Shown one piece after another: positions 18,665-26,700 of a stretch of DNA of 64,000 bases. The translations under genes and the position numbers were made by a program. The DNA is from JAQBQH01 sp035607415. Lineage in GTDB: Bacteria > Myxococcota_A > Polyangia > Palsa-1104. The stretch is taken from the NCBI GenBank assembly GCA_035607415.1, contig DATNAQ010000110.1:1-64000 (forward strand), given 5' to 3'. The first letter of the stretch is position 1; each line of letters begins with the position of its first letter. The notes under the pieces were generated by a model that was not told where the DNA came from, searched no databases, and was given only the letters and a program-made list of their open reading frames with translations.

Positions 18665-20080
18665 CTACTTGGAGGCGACGAGCGGGCTTTCCATTGCCAA
18701 ATTGTCATTGGTGACGGACGCATCTGGATCATTTGGCTCTTCGAGCTTGCGATAGATCGTCCGCGTCGCAATCCCGAGGAGCTGCGCAGCCAGTCGCTTG
18801 TCGCCCTTCGTGTGTCTCAAGGTCTCGTGAATGACGCGCATCTCGATGTCGGAGAGCGGCGTCCCGATCTCGAACGTCAGCGCGCGCCCCGAGCCCGACG
18901 CCAGGGGCGGCGCGCCGCGCACCTCGCGCGGCAAGTCTTCGACGTCGATCGCGCTCGACTTGGTGAGCACGACCGCGCGCTCCATCGCGTTCTCGAGCTC
19001 GCGCACGTTGCCCGGCCAATTGTGCTCGGTGAGCACGTCGAGCGCGGCGCGCGTGCAACCGGCCACCGCCTTGCCGTTCTTCTCGCGGAAGCGCGCCAGG
19101 AAGTGGTCGACGAGGAGCGGAATGTCGTCGCGGCGATCGCGCAGCGGCGGCACGTTCACCGCGATCACGTTGAGCCGATAGTAGAGATCCTCGCGGAACG
19201 CGCCGTCGGCGACGGCCTTGCGCAGATCCTTGTTGGTCGCGGCGACGAGCCGGATGTCGATCTTCTGCGCCTTGCCGCCGAGCCGCTCGATCTCGCCCTC
19301 CTGCAGCACGCGCAAGAGCTTGACCTGCACGCTCAGCGGGATCTCGCCAATCTCGTCGAGGAACAGCGTGCCGCCGTCGGCGAGCGCGAAGCGTCCGTCG
19401 CGGCGCGCGACGGCGCCGGTGAACGCGCCTTTCTCGTAGCCAAACAGCTCACCCTCGAGGATGCCCTCGGGGATGGCGGCACAGTTGACCGGAATGAACG
19501 CGCGTCCCGCGCGCGGCGACGACTCGTGGATCTGGCGCGCGAGCAGCTCCTTGCCGGTGCCCGACTCGCCGAGGAGCAGCACCGTCGCCATCGACGGCGC
19601 CGCCTGCTGCACCACCTCGAGCGTGCGGCGCATCGCCAGCGACTGACCGACGATCGGCCGCCGCCGCGTCGCCTCGAGCTGCGCCTTGAGCGTCTTGTTC
19701 TCCACCATCAGCGACTGCTTCTCGAGCGCCTTCGACACCACGCGCACGACGTGGGCGCGCTTGAGCGGCTTGGTGATGAAGTCGTACGCGCCTTCGCGCA
19801 TCGCCTCGACGGCGGCCTCGACGGTGCCGTAGGCGGTCATCACCACCGTCTCGGTCTCCGGCGACACCTGCTTCACCGCCTTCAAGAGATCGACGCCCGA
19901 GATCCCCGGCATCATGAGGTCGGTCAGGACGACGTCGACACGCCGCTTGCGCACCACCTCGAGCGCGTCCTTGCCGTCCTTGGCGGCGATGACGGTCAGC
20001 CCTTCGCGCGCGAAGATGCGCTCGAGCGACTCGAGGTTCGAGGCTTCGTCATCGACGACCAGCAGCGCGGGCTCACTCAT
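18665..20080 (-). CDS. NtrC-family sigma-54 response regulator
   Basis: Three-domain regulator: receiver (residues ~5-118, phosphoacceptor Asp54 in VLTDLMMPG), AAA+ domain with Walker A GESGTGKE, GAFTGA and GTLFLDEIGEI, and a Fis-type helix-turn-helix (DKRLAAQLLGIATRTIYRKL). Length 471 is typical. It heads the type II secretion operon and is a natural candidate to control it. No kinase is adjacent; the nearest suitable kinase is the NtrB-like one at 23451-26090, itself coupled to the microcompartment operon. A TGGC-N8-GC sigma-54-like site lies upstream, which would allow autoregulation; this is inference. Confidence 0.94.
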   Translation of the reverse strand: MSEPALLVVDDEASNLESLERIFAREGLTVIAAKDGKDALEVVRKRRVDVVLTDLMMPGISGVDLLKAVKQVSPETETVVMTAYGTVEAAVEAMREGAYDFITKPLKRAHVVRVVSKALEKQSLMVENKTLKAQLEATRRRPIVGQSLAMRRTLEVVQQAAPSMATVLLLGESGTGKELLARQIHESSPRAGRAFIPVNCAAIPEGILEGELFGYEKGAFTGAVARRDGRFALADGGTLFLDEIGEIPLSVQVKLLRVLQEGEIERLGGKAQKIDIRLVAATNKDLRKAVADGAFREDLYYRLNVIAVNVPPLRDRRDDIPLLVDHFLARFREKNGKAVAGCTRAALDVLTEHNWPGNVRELENAMERAVVLTKSSAIDVEDLPREVRGAPPLASGSGRALTFEIGTPLSDIEMRVIHETLRHTKGDKRLAAQLLGIATRTIYRKLEEPNDPDASVTNDNLAMESPLVASK

Positions 20081-20174
20081 GGTGCCGTCCCCTGTTGCGC
20101 GAAGCGCGCCAGCGGCCTGGTTTTCGCGATTTCAATGACTTGCGCCGCTGACATGTTGTCAATTCTACCCCACC

Positions 20175-20189
20175 GCTGACAATTTGCCA
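20175..20189 (-). promoter_or_regulatory. Possible sigma-54 promoter for the T2SS regulator
   Basis: On the minus strand TGGCAAATTGTCAGC keeps GG and GC ten bases apart, as at -24/-12, but lacks the TT before GC. It lies ~95 bases before the regulator's ATG. Nearby, TGACA-N3-TGTCA (20149-20161) is a perfect short inverted repeat. The promoter would face the divergent gene at 20248. Confidence 0.3.
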
Positions 20190-20247
20190 GCTCACCTTGT
20201 CATTTTGTCTTGGAAGGAGTCACAGACAAACCCGTCTCATGTAGGCG

Positions 20248-21498
20248 ATGAGATCACAGATGCGTACCTGGATCCTCGCCGCGCTGTTTTGCGTCTCGGC
20301 CGGCTGCAGCGCGCCGCGCGGGCGAGCGGCGACGCCGGACGTGGTGCCGCGAGCGAACGGTGACGATCCGGGCGCAGATCCCGGCGGTGTCGATCCGGGC
20401 GACGTGTCGGAATCGTCGGGCCACCGGGGATTTCCGCGCCTGCTGCCTGCGTCGACGGCGGGCACGCTCTCGCCGATGCGCCTGGTCGTGATCGTCGCGG
20501 CCGGTGATCCGATGCAGAACGATCTGTTCGCCTTCGCCGACGCTGCGATCACGAGCGACTGGTACAAGACGGTGACCGCCGAGTACGGCGTGCTGCCGCC
20601 GACGGCGCCGGCGGTGCACCTGACCGGTGCGCCGCTGCCGACGGTGACGCCGGCGCTGACGTCGGACGCGGTCGCTGCCTACGTGAACGCGACGCTGGCG
20701 GCGACGACGAACGCGCCCACGCCCGACGGCAAGACGCTCTATCTCGTATACCTGCCGCCCGGCGTGAGCCTCGAGAACAACGTGCTCTGCAAGGGGCCGG
20801 GCGCGGCCGCCTATCATCTCCCGTTCGGCGACGGCGGCGACGGCTTCGCGGTGGTGCAGCGCTGCCAGATCGGCTTCGAGACGCAGCTGCAGCAGCTCAC
20901 CGTCGTCGGCAGCCACGAGATCGCCGAAGCGGCGACGGACACCGGCGCGGGCTGGCGCGTGGCGATCCCGCCGTCGACGGTGCCGGTGTGGATGTCCGAT
21001 CCGTGGCTCGAGTACGAAGACAACCGCGTCACCGAGAACGGCGATCTGTGCATCGACACGCGCATCCTCGAGGGCGGCTACTACTATCAGCGCGCGTTCT
21101 CCAACGCGGCGGCGGCGGCGGGCGGCGATCCGTGCGTGCCGTCGCTGGGGCTTCCGTACTACGCCGCGACGACGGACAAGGCGTGGTACTCGGGCATCCC
21201 CGGCGAGACGATGCGCATCCTCGTCACCGGCTGGTCGACGGCGCCGATGGACGATTGGGTGGTGCGGGCGCGGGTGCAGGAGGTCAGCCGCGTGGGCGCG
21301 GCCTGGAGCGCGGCGCAAGGCGCGCCGGCGCTCAACGACGGCAAGGCCGTGTCGTTCACCATCACGATCCCCGCCGACGCGACGCCGGGAGACTGGGCGT
21401 CGTTCTATCTTCTCGCCGAGCATCTGGACGCGCAGAAGCACGTGCTGCCGGGCGACGACTACGCGCACCTACAGATGTTCGGCGTCTACGTGCGGTGA
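20248..21498 (+). CDS. Exported lipoprotein with HE-type zinc-protease-like motif
   Basis: The signal peptide ends in VSAGC, a lipobox, at about Cys20. An acidic Gly/Pro/Asp linker follows (~30-60). The ~200-residue central part has an aspartyl-free, metalloprotease-like motif SHEIAEAATDT, which resembles the HE.AEA.TDP element seen in several uncharacterised secreted bacterial and fungal proteins; His-Glu and the downstream Asp could bind zinc. The last ~110 residues look like a beta-sandwich domain (MRILVTGWSTAPMDDW ... VSFTITIPADATPGDW). Catalysis is not established. A second in-frame ATG 12 bases downstream is an alternative start. It diverges from the secretion regulator and could be a secretion substrate, which is inference. 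Confidence 0.7.
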   Translation: MRSQMRTWILAALFCVSAGCSAPRGRAATPDVVPRANGDDPGADPGGVDPGDVSESSGHRGFPRLLPASTAGTLSPMRLVVIVAAGDPMQNDLFAFADAAITSDWYKTVTAEYGVLPPTAPAVHLTGAPLPTVTPALTSDAVAAYVNATLAATTNAPTPDGKTLYLVYLPPGVSLENNVLCKGPGAAAYHLPFGDGGDGFAVVQRCQIGFETQLQQLTVVGSHEIAEAATDTGAGWRVAIPPSTVPVWMSDPWLEYEDNRVTENGDLCIDTRILEGGYYYQRAFSNAAAAAGGDPCVPSLGLPYYAATTDKAWYSGIPGETMRILVTGWSTAPMDDWVVRARVQEVSRVGAAWSAAQGAPALNDGKAVSFTITIPADATPGDWASFYLLAEHLDAQKHVLPGDDYAHLQMFGVYVR

Positions 21499-21531
21499 TT
21501 GTGCGTCTGACGCTGCGTCGGATACTCGACG

Positions 21532-21546
21532 TGTAACCGGGTTACA
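21532..21546. promoter_or_regulatory. 15-bp palindrome, putative operator
   Basis: TGTAACCGGGTTACA is a perfect 7-bp inverted repeat around one central base. The one-base centre makes an RNA hairpin unlikely, so it reads as a DNA operator. It lies 92 bases before the start of the next gene and 34 bases after the previous stop. Confidence 0.5.
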
Positions 21547-21637
21547 AGTTGCCCCGATTGGTCGGGCCGCCCGTCGACAATCGAGCGCGCCGGCGAGTAA
21601 CGTGCCGTTGGCGTCGTCACTGCAATGACGGGCGCGC

Positions 21638-22153
21638 ATGAGCAAACTGACGCTGGCTTCGGTGGTGGTCCTCGGCTTCGTGGCGGCGGGATGTCATGTG
21701 GCGCCGTGTGGTGGATGTGCGCAGTGGGAGACGTGCGAGCAGGCGACGCAGATCTGCGTGCTCAACAACGGCACCAAGTTCGATCTCATCGCCGACGACG
21801 GCAAGGTGCCCGGCGACAACTGGGATCCGCTCTTCGGCCCGCCCGACCCGTACATCTGCGCCGACGTCAACGGCATCGAGGGCTGCACCACCGACCAGTC
21901 GGACGACTCCTCGCCGTCGTGGAATCAGGAGGTGCTCGCCGATCTGGCCGGCGATTCGCTGCTCGCCATGCAGATCGGGATTCGCTACGAAGACTCCGAC
22001 GTCGACAGCCCCGACCTCATCTGCCAGGGGACCATGACGGTGACCGCGGACGAGCTGCACGCGGGCGGCTTCAGCTTCAACTGCTCGAACGGCGCGACCG
22101 CGCGCTTCACCTTGAAGAACACCGACCGCGGCACGCCCGCCGTCGCCGAATAG
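21638..22153 (+). CDS. Small lipoprotein with C2-like domain
   Basis: 171 residues. The signal peptide ends VAAGC (lipobox, Cys19) and is followed by a Cys-rich stretch (CGGCAQWETCEQATQIC). The remaining ~120 residues follow the order of a C2 domain: WDPLFGPPDPYICADVNG, then SPSWNQEV and IGIRYEDSDVDSPDLICQG, matching the DPYv, NPvWNe and DeD.d.dD calcium-loop pattern. Binding calcium or membranes would be the family expectation but is not shown. A 5-bp hairpin (CGTCA/TGACG) lies just before the ATG. Exported C2 lipoproteins are uncommon in bacteria. Confidence 0.65.
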   Translation: MSKLTLASVVVLGFVAAGCHVAPCGGCAQWETCEQATQICVLNNGTKFDLIADDGKVPGDNWDPLFGPPDPYICADVNGIEGCTTDQSDDSSPSWNQEVLADLAGDSLLAMQIGIRYEDSDVDSPDLICQGTMTVTADELHAGGFSFNCSNGATARFTLKNTDRGTPAVAE

Positions 22154-22166
22154 CGCGGCGCGGTGA

Positions 22167-22172
22167 TATGAT
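22167..22172 (+). promoter_or_regulatory. TATGAT -10-like hexamer before the serpin gene
   Basis: TATGAT ends 9 bases before the serpin ATG, in the 28-base gap after the previous stop. Transcription from it would start within about two bases of the ATG. No -35 consensus is visible. Confidence 0.4.
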
Positions 22173-22181
22173 GCCGGCACC

Positions 22182-23435
22182 ATGCGCACTGCGCTTCTGG
22201 CGTGCGCGCTCCTCGGGGTGACGGCGACGAGCGCGCGATCGGAGACGAGGATGGGCGACGGAGACGCGAGCTTCGCCGCGGCGCTGCACGGAAAGCTGCG
22301 CGGCAAATCGGGCAACCTCTTCTACTCACCGGCGAGCGTGCGCATCGCGATGGCGATGGCGGCGGCGGGCGCGCGCGGCGAGACCGCGGCCGAGCTGAAG
22401 AAGGGGCTGGCGCTGCCCGCCGACGCGAACGCGGCGTTCGGCAAGCAGCTCGCCGCGTGGGCGGCGCTGGCGACGCCGCCGTTGCCGTCGCAGCCGGCGA
22501 CGGATCCGCAGATGCAAAAGTGGCAGGAGGAGGAGCTCGCGCACAAGAAGGTCGTGCTGCGCGTGGCCAATCGCCTGTGGGCGCAGGCGGGGCACAAGTT
22601 TCGCGACGAGTACCTGAAGGTTTTGCGCGACGACTATCGCGCGCCGCTCGGCACCGTCGACTTCCACAAGAACGCCGAGGCGGCGCGCGTCGCGATCAAC
22701 AGGTGGGTCGCCGACGCGACCGAGCAGAAGATCAAGGAGCTGATCGCGCACGGACTCTTGACCGCGGACACCAAGCTGGTGCTGACCAACGCGGTGTACT
22801 TCAAGGCGCAGTGGGACGAGGAGTTCAGCACGTCGCAGACCTCGCAGCAGCCCTTCTTCGCGACGGGCGGACGCCAAGAGAAGGTGCCGCTCATGCGGCG
22901 CATCGGCTATTACCAGCTCGCGAAATTCGACGGCGGCATGATGGCGGAGCTGCCCTACGGCGACGGGCGCGTGGTGATGGACGTGGTGCTGCCGGCGGCG
23001 CGCGACGGCATCGGCAAGATCGAAGAGGCGTACGTGGGCGGCGCGCTGGCCCGGTGGGTGGGCGCGCTGTCGTCGGTGCGCGTGGACGTGATGCTGCCGA
23101 AGTTTCGCACCTCGTCGTCGTTCCAGCTCGCAGACGAGCTGAGCGCGATGGGCATGCCGCTGCCGTTCAAGTTTCCCGGCGCCGATTTTTCGGGCATCGA
23201 CGGCGGCAAGGAGCTCTACATCGGCAACGTGGTGCACCAGGCGTTCGTCGACGTCGACGAGCACGGCACCGAGGCGGCGGCGGCGACGGCGGTGATGATG
23301 AAGGCGGGGGCGGCGCCGCCGACGGCCAAGCCTGTCGAGTTCCGCTGCGACCACCCGTTCCTCTTCTTGATCCGCGATCGCGACAGCGGCGTGGTGCTGT
23401 TCGCGGGGCGGCTGGCCGATCCGAACGCCAAGTAG
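22182..23435 (+). CDS. Secreted serpin (serine protease inhibitor)
   Basis: 417 residues with a cleavable signal peptide (MRTALLACALLGVTATSARS), so periplasmic or secreted. Core serpin motifs are present: NLFYSPASVRIAMAMA, VLTNAVYFKAQWDEEF (shutter/breach strand), the conserved VDVDEHGTEAAAATA hinge and the C-terminal HPFLFLIRD. The reactive-loop hinge (P17 Glu at ~360, then GTEAAAATA) has the small residues found in inhibitory serpins. By alignment the scissile bond falls within MMKAGAA, and the loop is about three residues longer than in alpha-1-antitrypsin, so the target protease class cannot be read off. It converges with the kinase gene, 15 bases apart. Confidence 0.93.
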   Translation: MRTALLACALLGVTATSARSETRMGDGDASFAAALHGKLRGKSGNLFYSPASVRIAMAMAAAGARGETAAELKKGLALPADANAAFGKQLAAWAALATPPLPSQPATDPQMQKWQEEELAHKKVVLRVANRLWAQAGHKFRDEYLKVLRDDYRAPLGTVDFHKNAEAARVAINRWVADATEQKIKELIAHGLLTADTKLVLTNAVYFKAQWDEEFSTSQTSQQPFFATGGRQEKVPLMRRIGYYQLAKFDGGMMAELPYGDGRVVMDVVLPAARDGIGKIEEAYVGGALARWVGALSSVRVDVMLPKFRTSSSFQLADELSAMGMPLPFKFPGADFSGIDGGKELYIGNVVHQAFVDVDEHGTEAAAATAVMMKAGAAPPTAKPVEFRCDHPFLFLIRDRDSGVVLFAGRLADPNAK

Positions 23436-23450
23436 CGACCGAACGCGCGG

Positions 23451-26090
23451 CTACTCCGCGGGCAGCGAGACGGTGAACGTGGTGCCCTTGCCGACGGTGC
23501 TGTCGACGGCGATGGTGCCGCCGTGGCGCTCGACGATGCCGTGCACGATCGACAGGCCGAGCCCGGAGCCCTGCCCGACCTCCTTGGTCGTGAAGAAGGG
23601 ATCGAAGATGCGCGGCAACACTTCGGCCGGGATGCCGGGCCCGTCGTCGGCGACCGTGATGACGGCCTTGCCCTCTTTGCGCTCGGTGGCGATGCGGATG
23701 AGGCCGCCGTCGCCGCGTTCGCCGAGCGCCTGCGCCGCGTTGGTCAAGAGGTTCATGAACACCTGGTGCAGCTGACCGGCGTGGCCGCGCACGCGGCCGA
23801 CGTCGCCGTATTGGCGCTCGACCGTGATGCCGTTCTTCAGGTGGTGGCGCAACAGATCGAGCGAGTCGTCGATGCCGCGCTGCAGATCGACGTCGACGAG
23901 CCGATCGTCGTCGCCGCGCGAGTAGTTGTGGAGCGCCTGCACGATCTCTTTGGTGCGGCGCGCGCCGCGCTGGATCACGCGGATCATCTCCGACAGATCG
24001 TGCTGCGAGTCGGGCGCCACCGACAGCGTCGCCAGCGTCTGCTCGAGCGGCCCGACGGTGTTGACCACCGCGTTGACCGGGTTGTTGATCTCGTGCGCGA
24101 TGCCGGCGACGAGGCGGCCCATCGACGCCATCTTCTCCGAGCGCACCAGCTCGTCCTGCGTGCGGCGCAGCTCGGCGAGCGCGGTGTTGAGCTCGGTGTT
24201 GCGGCGCTCGAGCTCGGCGGTGCGGCGCGTGACCTCCTGCTCGAGCGAGAGGTTGATCTCCGTCGAAGAGCGCAGCTTGTCGTTGAGCGCGCGGCGCATC
24301 TCCTCGAAGGCGTAGGTGAGGCGTCCGACCTCGTCGGCCTCGCCGGAGTGCGAGATCACCGGGCGGACGAGATCGCCCTTGGCCATGGCGTCGGCGCGGC
24401 GCTCGAGATCGCGGATCGGGCGCGTGAGATCGGTGGCGACGAGGATGACGAGGCCCATCGACACGGTCAGCAGCACGAAGAAGAAGTAGATGAGGATCTT
24501 CACCTGCGGCGCCAGGTCGGGCCCGCGCCCGCGATAGCCGGGCAGGAGCAGCGCGATCGAGCCGAAGTCTTGTTTGCCCACGTACAAACGCGCGTAGGCG
24601 CCGGTGAGCGAGTTGTCGTCGAGCTGCATGGCGCCGCGCTCGAGGCGGTGCATGAGCGCCTCGCCGGTCCACGGCAGCGGCGGCGCGCCGTGCTTGCCGC
24701 CGCCGAGCGCGATGGGCTTGCTGTCCTCCTCGGGCGGCAGGTAGTAGATGACGGCTTCGTCCTGCACCGAGCCTTTGGGCGCCTTCCAGCGCACGGCGTT
24801 GTCGAGCACCTTGAGGAGCTCGTCGCGCGTCAGCGGATGCGAGGCGCCGCGCTCGCGCAGCTCGGCGAGCGTCGAGTCGAGGCGCAGCTCGCTCTCGCGG
24901 CCGATGAAGCCGGTCGCCATCGTCTTGTACTGCATGTACGAGAGGAACAGCGACATGCCGCAGGCGAAGAAGGTGAGCGCGCCGAAGCCGGCCAGCATCT
25001 TCGATCGCAGCGACAGCGGCGTGCGGATCTTCTCCGGCGCGGGACGATGGCGCGCGGCGATGTGGACGAGCAGCGGCCGCATGATGGCGCGGTCCCAGAG
25101 CGCCTCGTAGAGGGCGGCGCCGATCGTGACGACGACGGCGGCGCCACACATGAGCGCGGCGTTCTCCAGGTCCATGCCGAAGAACCAGACGCCCTGCATG
25201 ACGAGCGCGAGCTCGGCGACCAACCAGAACGCGACCTTGGCCAGCGCCAGCTTGTAGGGGATCGACTGCGCCGCGCGGTAGGCGGCGAGCGCGCGCGGAT
25301 CGTCGCGCAGCAGCTGATCGGCGGGCTTTCGCGAGAGCGCGGCGTCGAGGTAGCGATCGATCGGCCGCGGCACCGCGCGCAGGTACGCCAGCCAGGCGCC
25401 GGTGAGCGCGGCGACGGTGATGGGATAGAAGGTCTCGAGCCGGACGTACTGCTCGAGGTTCACCGGGATGAAGAAGTAGGTGAACGCGGCGATGCCGAAG
25501 ATGCCGCAGGCGCCGGTGGCGAACGCCGCGTGCAAGAGGCGCTCGTGATAGGCGTCGGCGAAGATGCGCAGCCCGTCGAGGTCGGGCAGGAGCGACGCGC
25601 GCGTGCGCTCGAGGATGCGCTCGTAGGCAAGCGCGCGGAAAATGGCGATGCCGAACGCGTGCGTGCTGGCGACGGCGATGACGGTGAAGACGTCGGCGCG
25701 GGGAAAGCCGGCGCGGTTGTTGAGCACGATGGCGACGGCGGCGGCGCCGATCGACCAGAGCGCGACGCGCAGGGCGAGCGCGCGGCGCGGATAGGCGCGC
25801 AAGGCGGCGTAGGCGGCGAAGCGCGTGTCGTTGTCGACGGTCTCGCCGGCGAGCCGGCGGCGGCAGGCGCGTGCGAGCGGCGCGCGCCAGAAGCGGGTGA
25901 CGCCGAGCCAGACTGCGAGCGCGAGCGGGAAGACGACGGCGAGCAGGTGCGGCAGCATCGCGCGCTGCGCCGGATCGAGATCGAAGAAGGTGACCAGCGG
26001 CGCGAACACGAAGCCGAGCTCGACGAGCAGGAGCAGCACGTCGGGTACGAGCAGTCGTCGCGCGAACCTCAGTGAATCGTTCGAGGTCAC
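23451..26090 (-). CDS. Multi-pass sensor histidine kinase coupled to the BMC operon
   Basis: 879 residues. The N-terminal ~340 residues contain about six to eight membrane helices. A further helix pair flanks an extracytoplasmic sensor (~385-525), then HAMP (TDLTRPIRDLERRADAMAKG), a coiled coil, a HisKA domain with phosphoacceptor His666 in GIAHEINNP, and HATPase_c with N-box NLLTNAAQAL, DDGPGIP and GSGLGLSIV. The kinase core is of the NtrB/ZraS type that usually partners NtrC-like regulators. Its GTG start overlaps the stop of the BMC-T gene as GTGA, so translation is coupled to the microcompartment operon. The nearest unpaired NtrC-type regulator is at 18665-20080; pairing is inference. Confidence 0.92.
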   Translation of the reverse strand: MTSNDSLRFARRLLVPDVLLLLVELGFVFAPLVTFFDLDPAQRAMLPHLLAVVFPLALAVWLGVTRFWRAPLARACRRRLAGETVDNDTRFAAYAALRAYPRRALALRVALWSIGAAAVAIVLNNRAGFPRADVFTVIAVASTHAFGIAIFRALAYERILERTRASLLPDLDGLRIFADAYHERLLHAAFATGACGIFGIAAFTYFFIPVNLEQYVRLETFYPITVAALTGAWLAYLRAVPRPIDRYLDAALSRKPADQLLRDDPRALAAYRAAQSIPYKLALAKVAFWLVAELALVMQGVWFFGMDLENAALMCGAAVVVTIGAALYEALWDRAIMRPLLVHIAARHRPAPEKIRTPLSLRSKMLAGFGALTFFACGMSLFLSYMQYKTMATGFIGRESELRLDSTLAELRERGASHPLTRDELLKVLDNAVRWKAPKGSVQDEAVIYYLPPEEDSKPIALGGGKHGAPPLPWTGEALMHRLERGAMQLDDNSLTGAYARLYVGKQDFGSIALLLPGYRGRGPDLAPQVKILIYFFFVLLTVSMGLVILVATDLTRPIRDLERRADAMAKGDLVRPVISHSGEADEVGRLTYAFEEMRRALNDKLRSSTEINLSLEQEVTRRTAELERRNTELNTALAELRRTQDELVRSEKMASMGRLVAGIAHEINNPVNAVVNTVGPLEQTLATLSVAPDSQHDLSEMIRVIQRGARRTKEIVQALHNYSRGDDDRLVDVDLQRGIDDSLDLLRHHLKNGITVERQYGDVGRVRGHAGQLHQVFMNLLTNAAQALGERGDGGLIRIATERKEGKAVITVADDGPGIPAEVLPRIFDPFFTTKEVGQGSGLGLSIVHGIVERHGGTIAVDSTVGKGTTFTVSLPAE

Positions 26091-26680
26091 CGCAGATGTT
26101 TTAGCAGGTCCTCGTGGGGGCGCGCGATGACCTCGCGCGCCAGCAGCATCCCCGTCGCCGTGATGTGCTCGGCGGCGAACATGGCGGCCTCCACGTCGGC
26201 CTGCTCGCCGGCGACGATGAAGTAGGCCTTGCCGCCCAGGCCGTCGGCGAGCCGCAGCTCGGCGAGCTCGACGCGCGCGGCCTTGGCGGCACAGTCTGCA
26301 GCGAGGAGGGTAGATGCGACGCTGAAGGTCTCGAAGATGCCGACGGCGTCGGCGGCGCCCGGCGCCGGCGCGTGGCGGCGCAGCGCCGCCAGCAGCGAAT
26401 CGGCGGCTTGCGGCAAGAGCAGGCGGTCGACGAGCGTCGCCTGCGCCGTCTCGATCGCCGCGCCCATGGCTTCTTCCACGTCGGCGACCTCGCCGGTGAC
26501 GATGACCACCAGCTTGCCCGACGACACCGGGCGCGCGAACACCAGCTCGACCGGCGCCTTCTTGACCATCGCGTCGGCGACGACCATGCCGCGCGCGACG
26601 CTCGACAGCTCGATCACGCCGAGCGCGGGCCCCGCGACCTCCGCAGCCTGCCCTTCACGACGGTGAAACGGACCCTGCAC
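26087..26680 (-). CDS. BMC-T shell protein (tandem BMC domain, T1-like)
   Basis: Trimeric microcompartment shell protein with two BMC domains. The first (~15-95) includes GVIELSSVARGMVVADAMVKKAPVE and RPVSSGKLVVIVTGEVADVEE; the second (~105-190) includes GIFETFSVASTLLAADCAAKAARVE and GKAYFIVAGEQADVEAA. I chose the GTG at 26680, 21 bases after the cyclase stop, with an upstream GAGGG; longer readings of the frame enter the cyclase gene. At 197 residues it resembles, from memory, the single-layer BMC-T1 of Haliangium ochraceum. It is followed by the kinase with a GTGA overlap. Confidence 0.9.
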   Translation of the reverse strand: MQGPFHRREGQAAEVAGPALGVIELSSVARGMVVADAMVKKAPVELVFARPVSSGKLVVIVTGEVADVEEAMGAAIETAQATLVDRLLLPQAADSLLAALRRHAPAPGAADAVGIFETFSVASTLLAADCAAKAARVELAELRLADGLGGKAYFIVAGEQADVEAAMFAAEHITATGMLLAREVIARPHEDLLKHLR

Positions 26681-26700
26681 TCGCTCGCGGCCCTCTGCCG

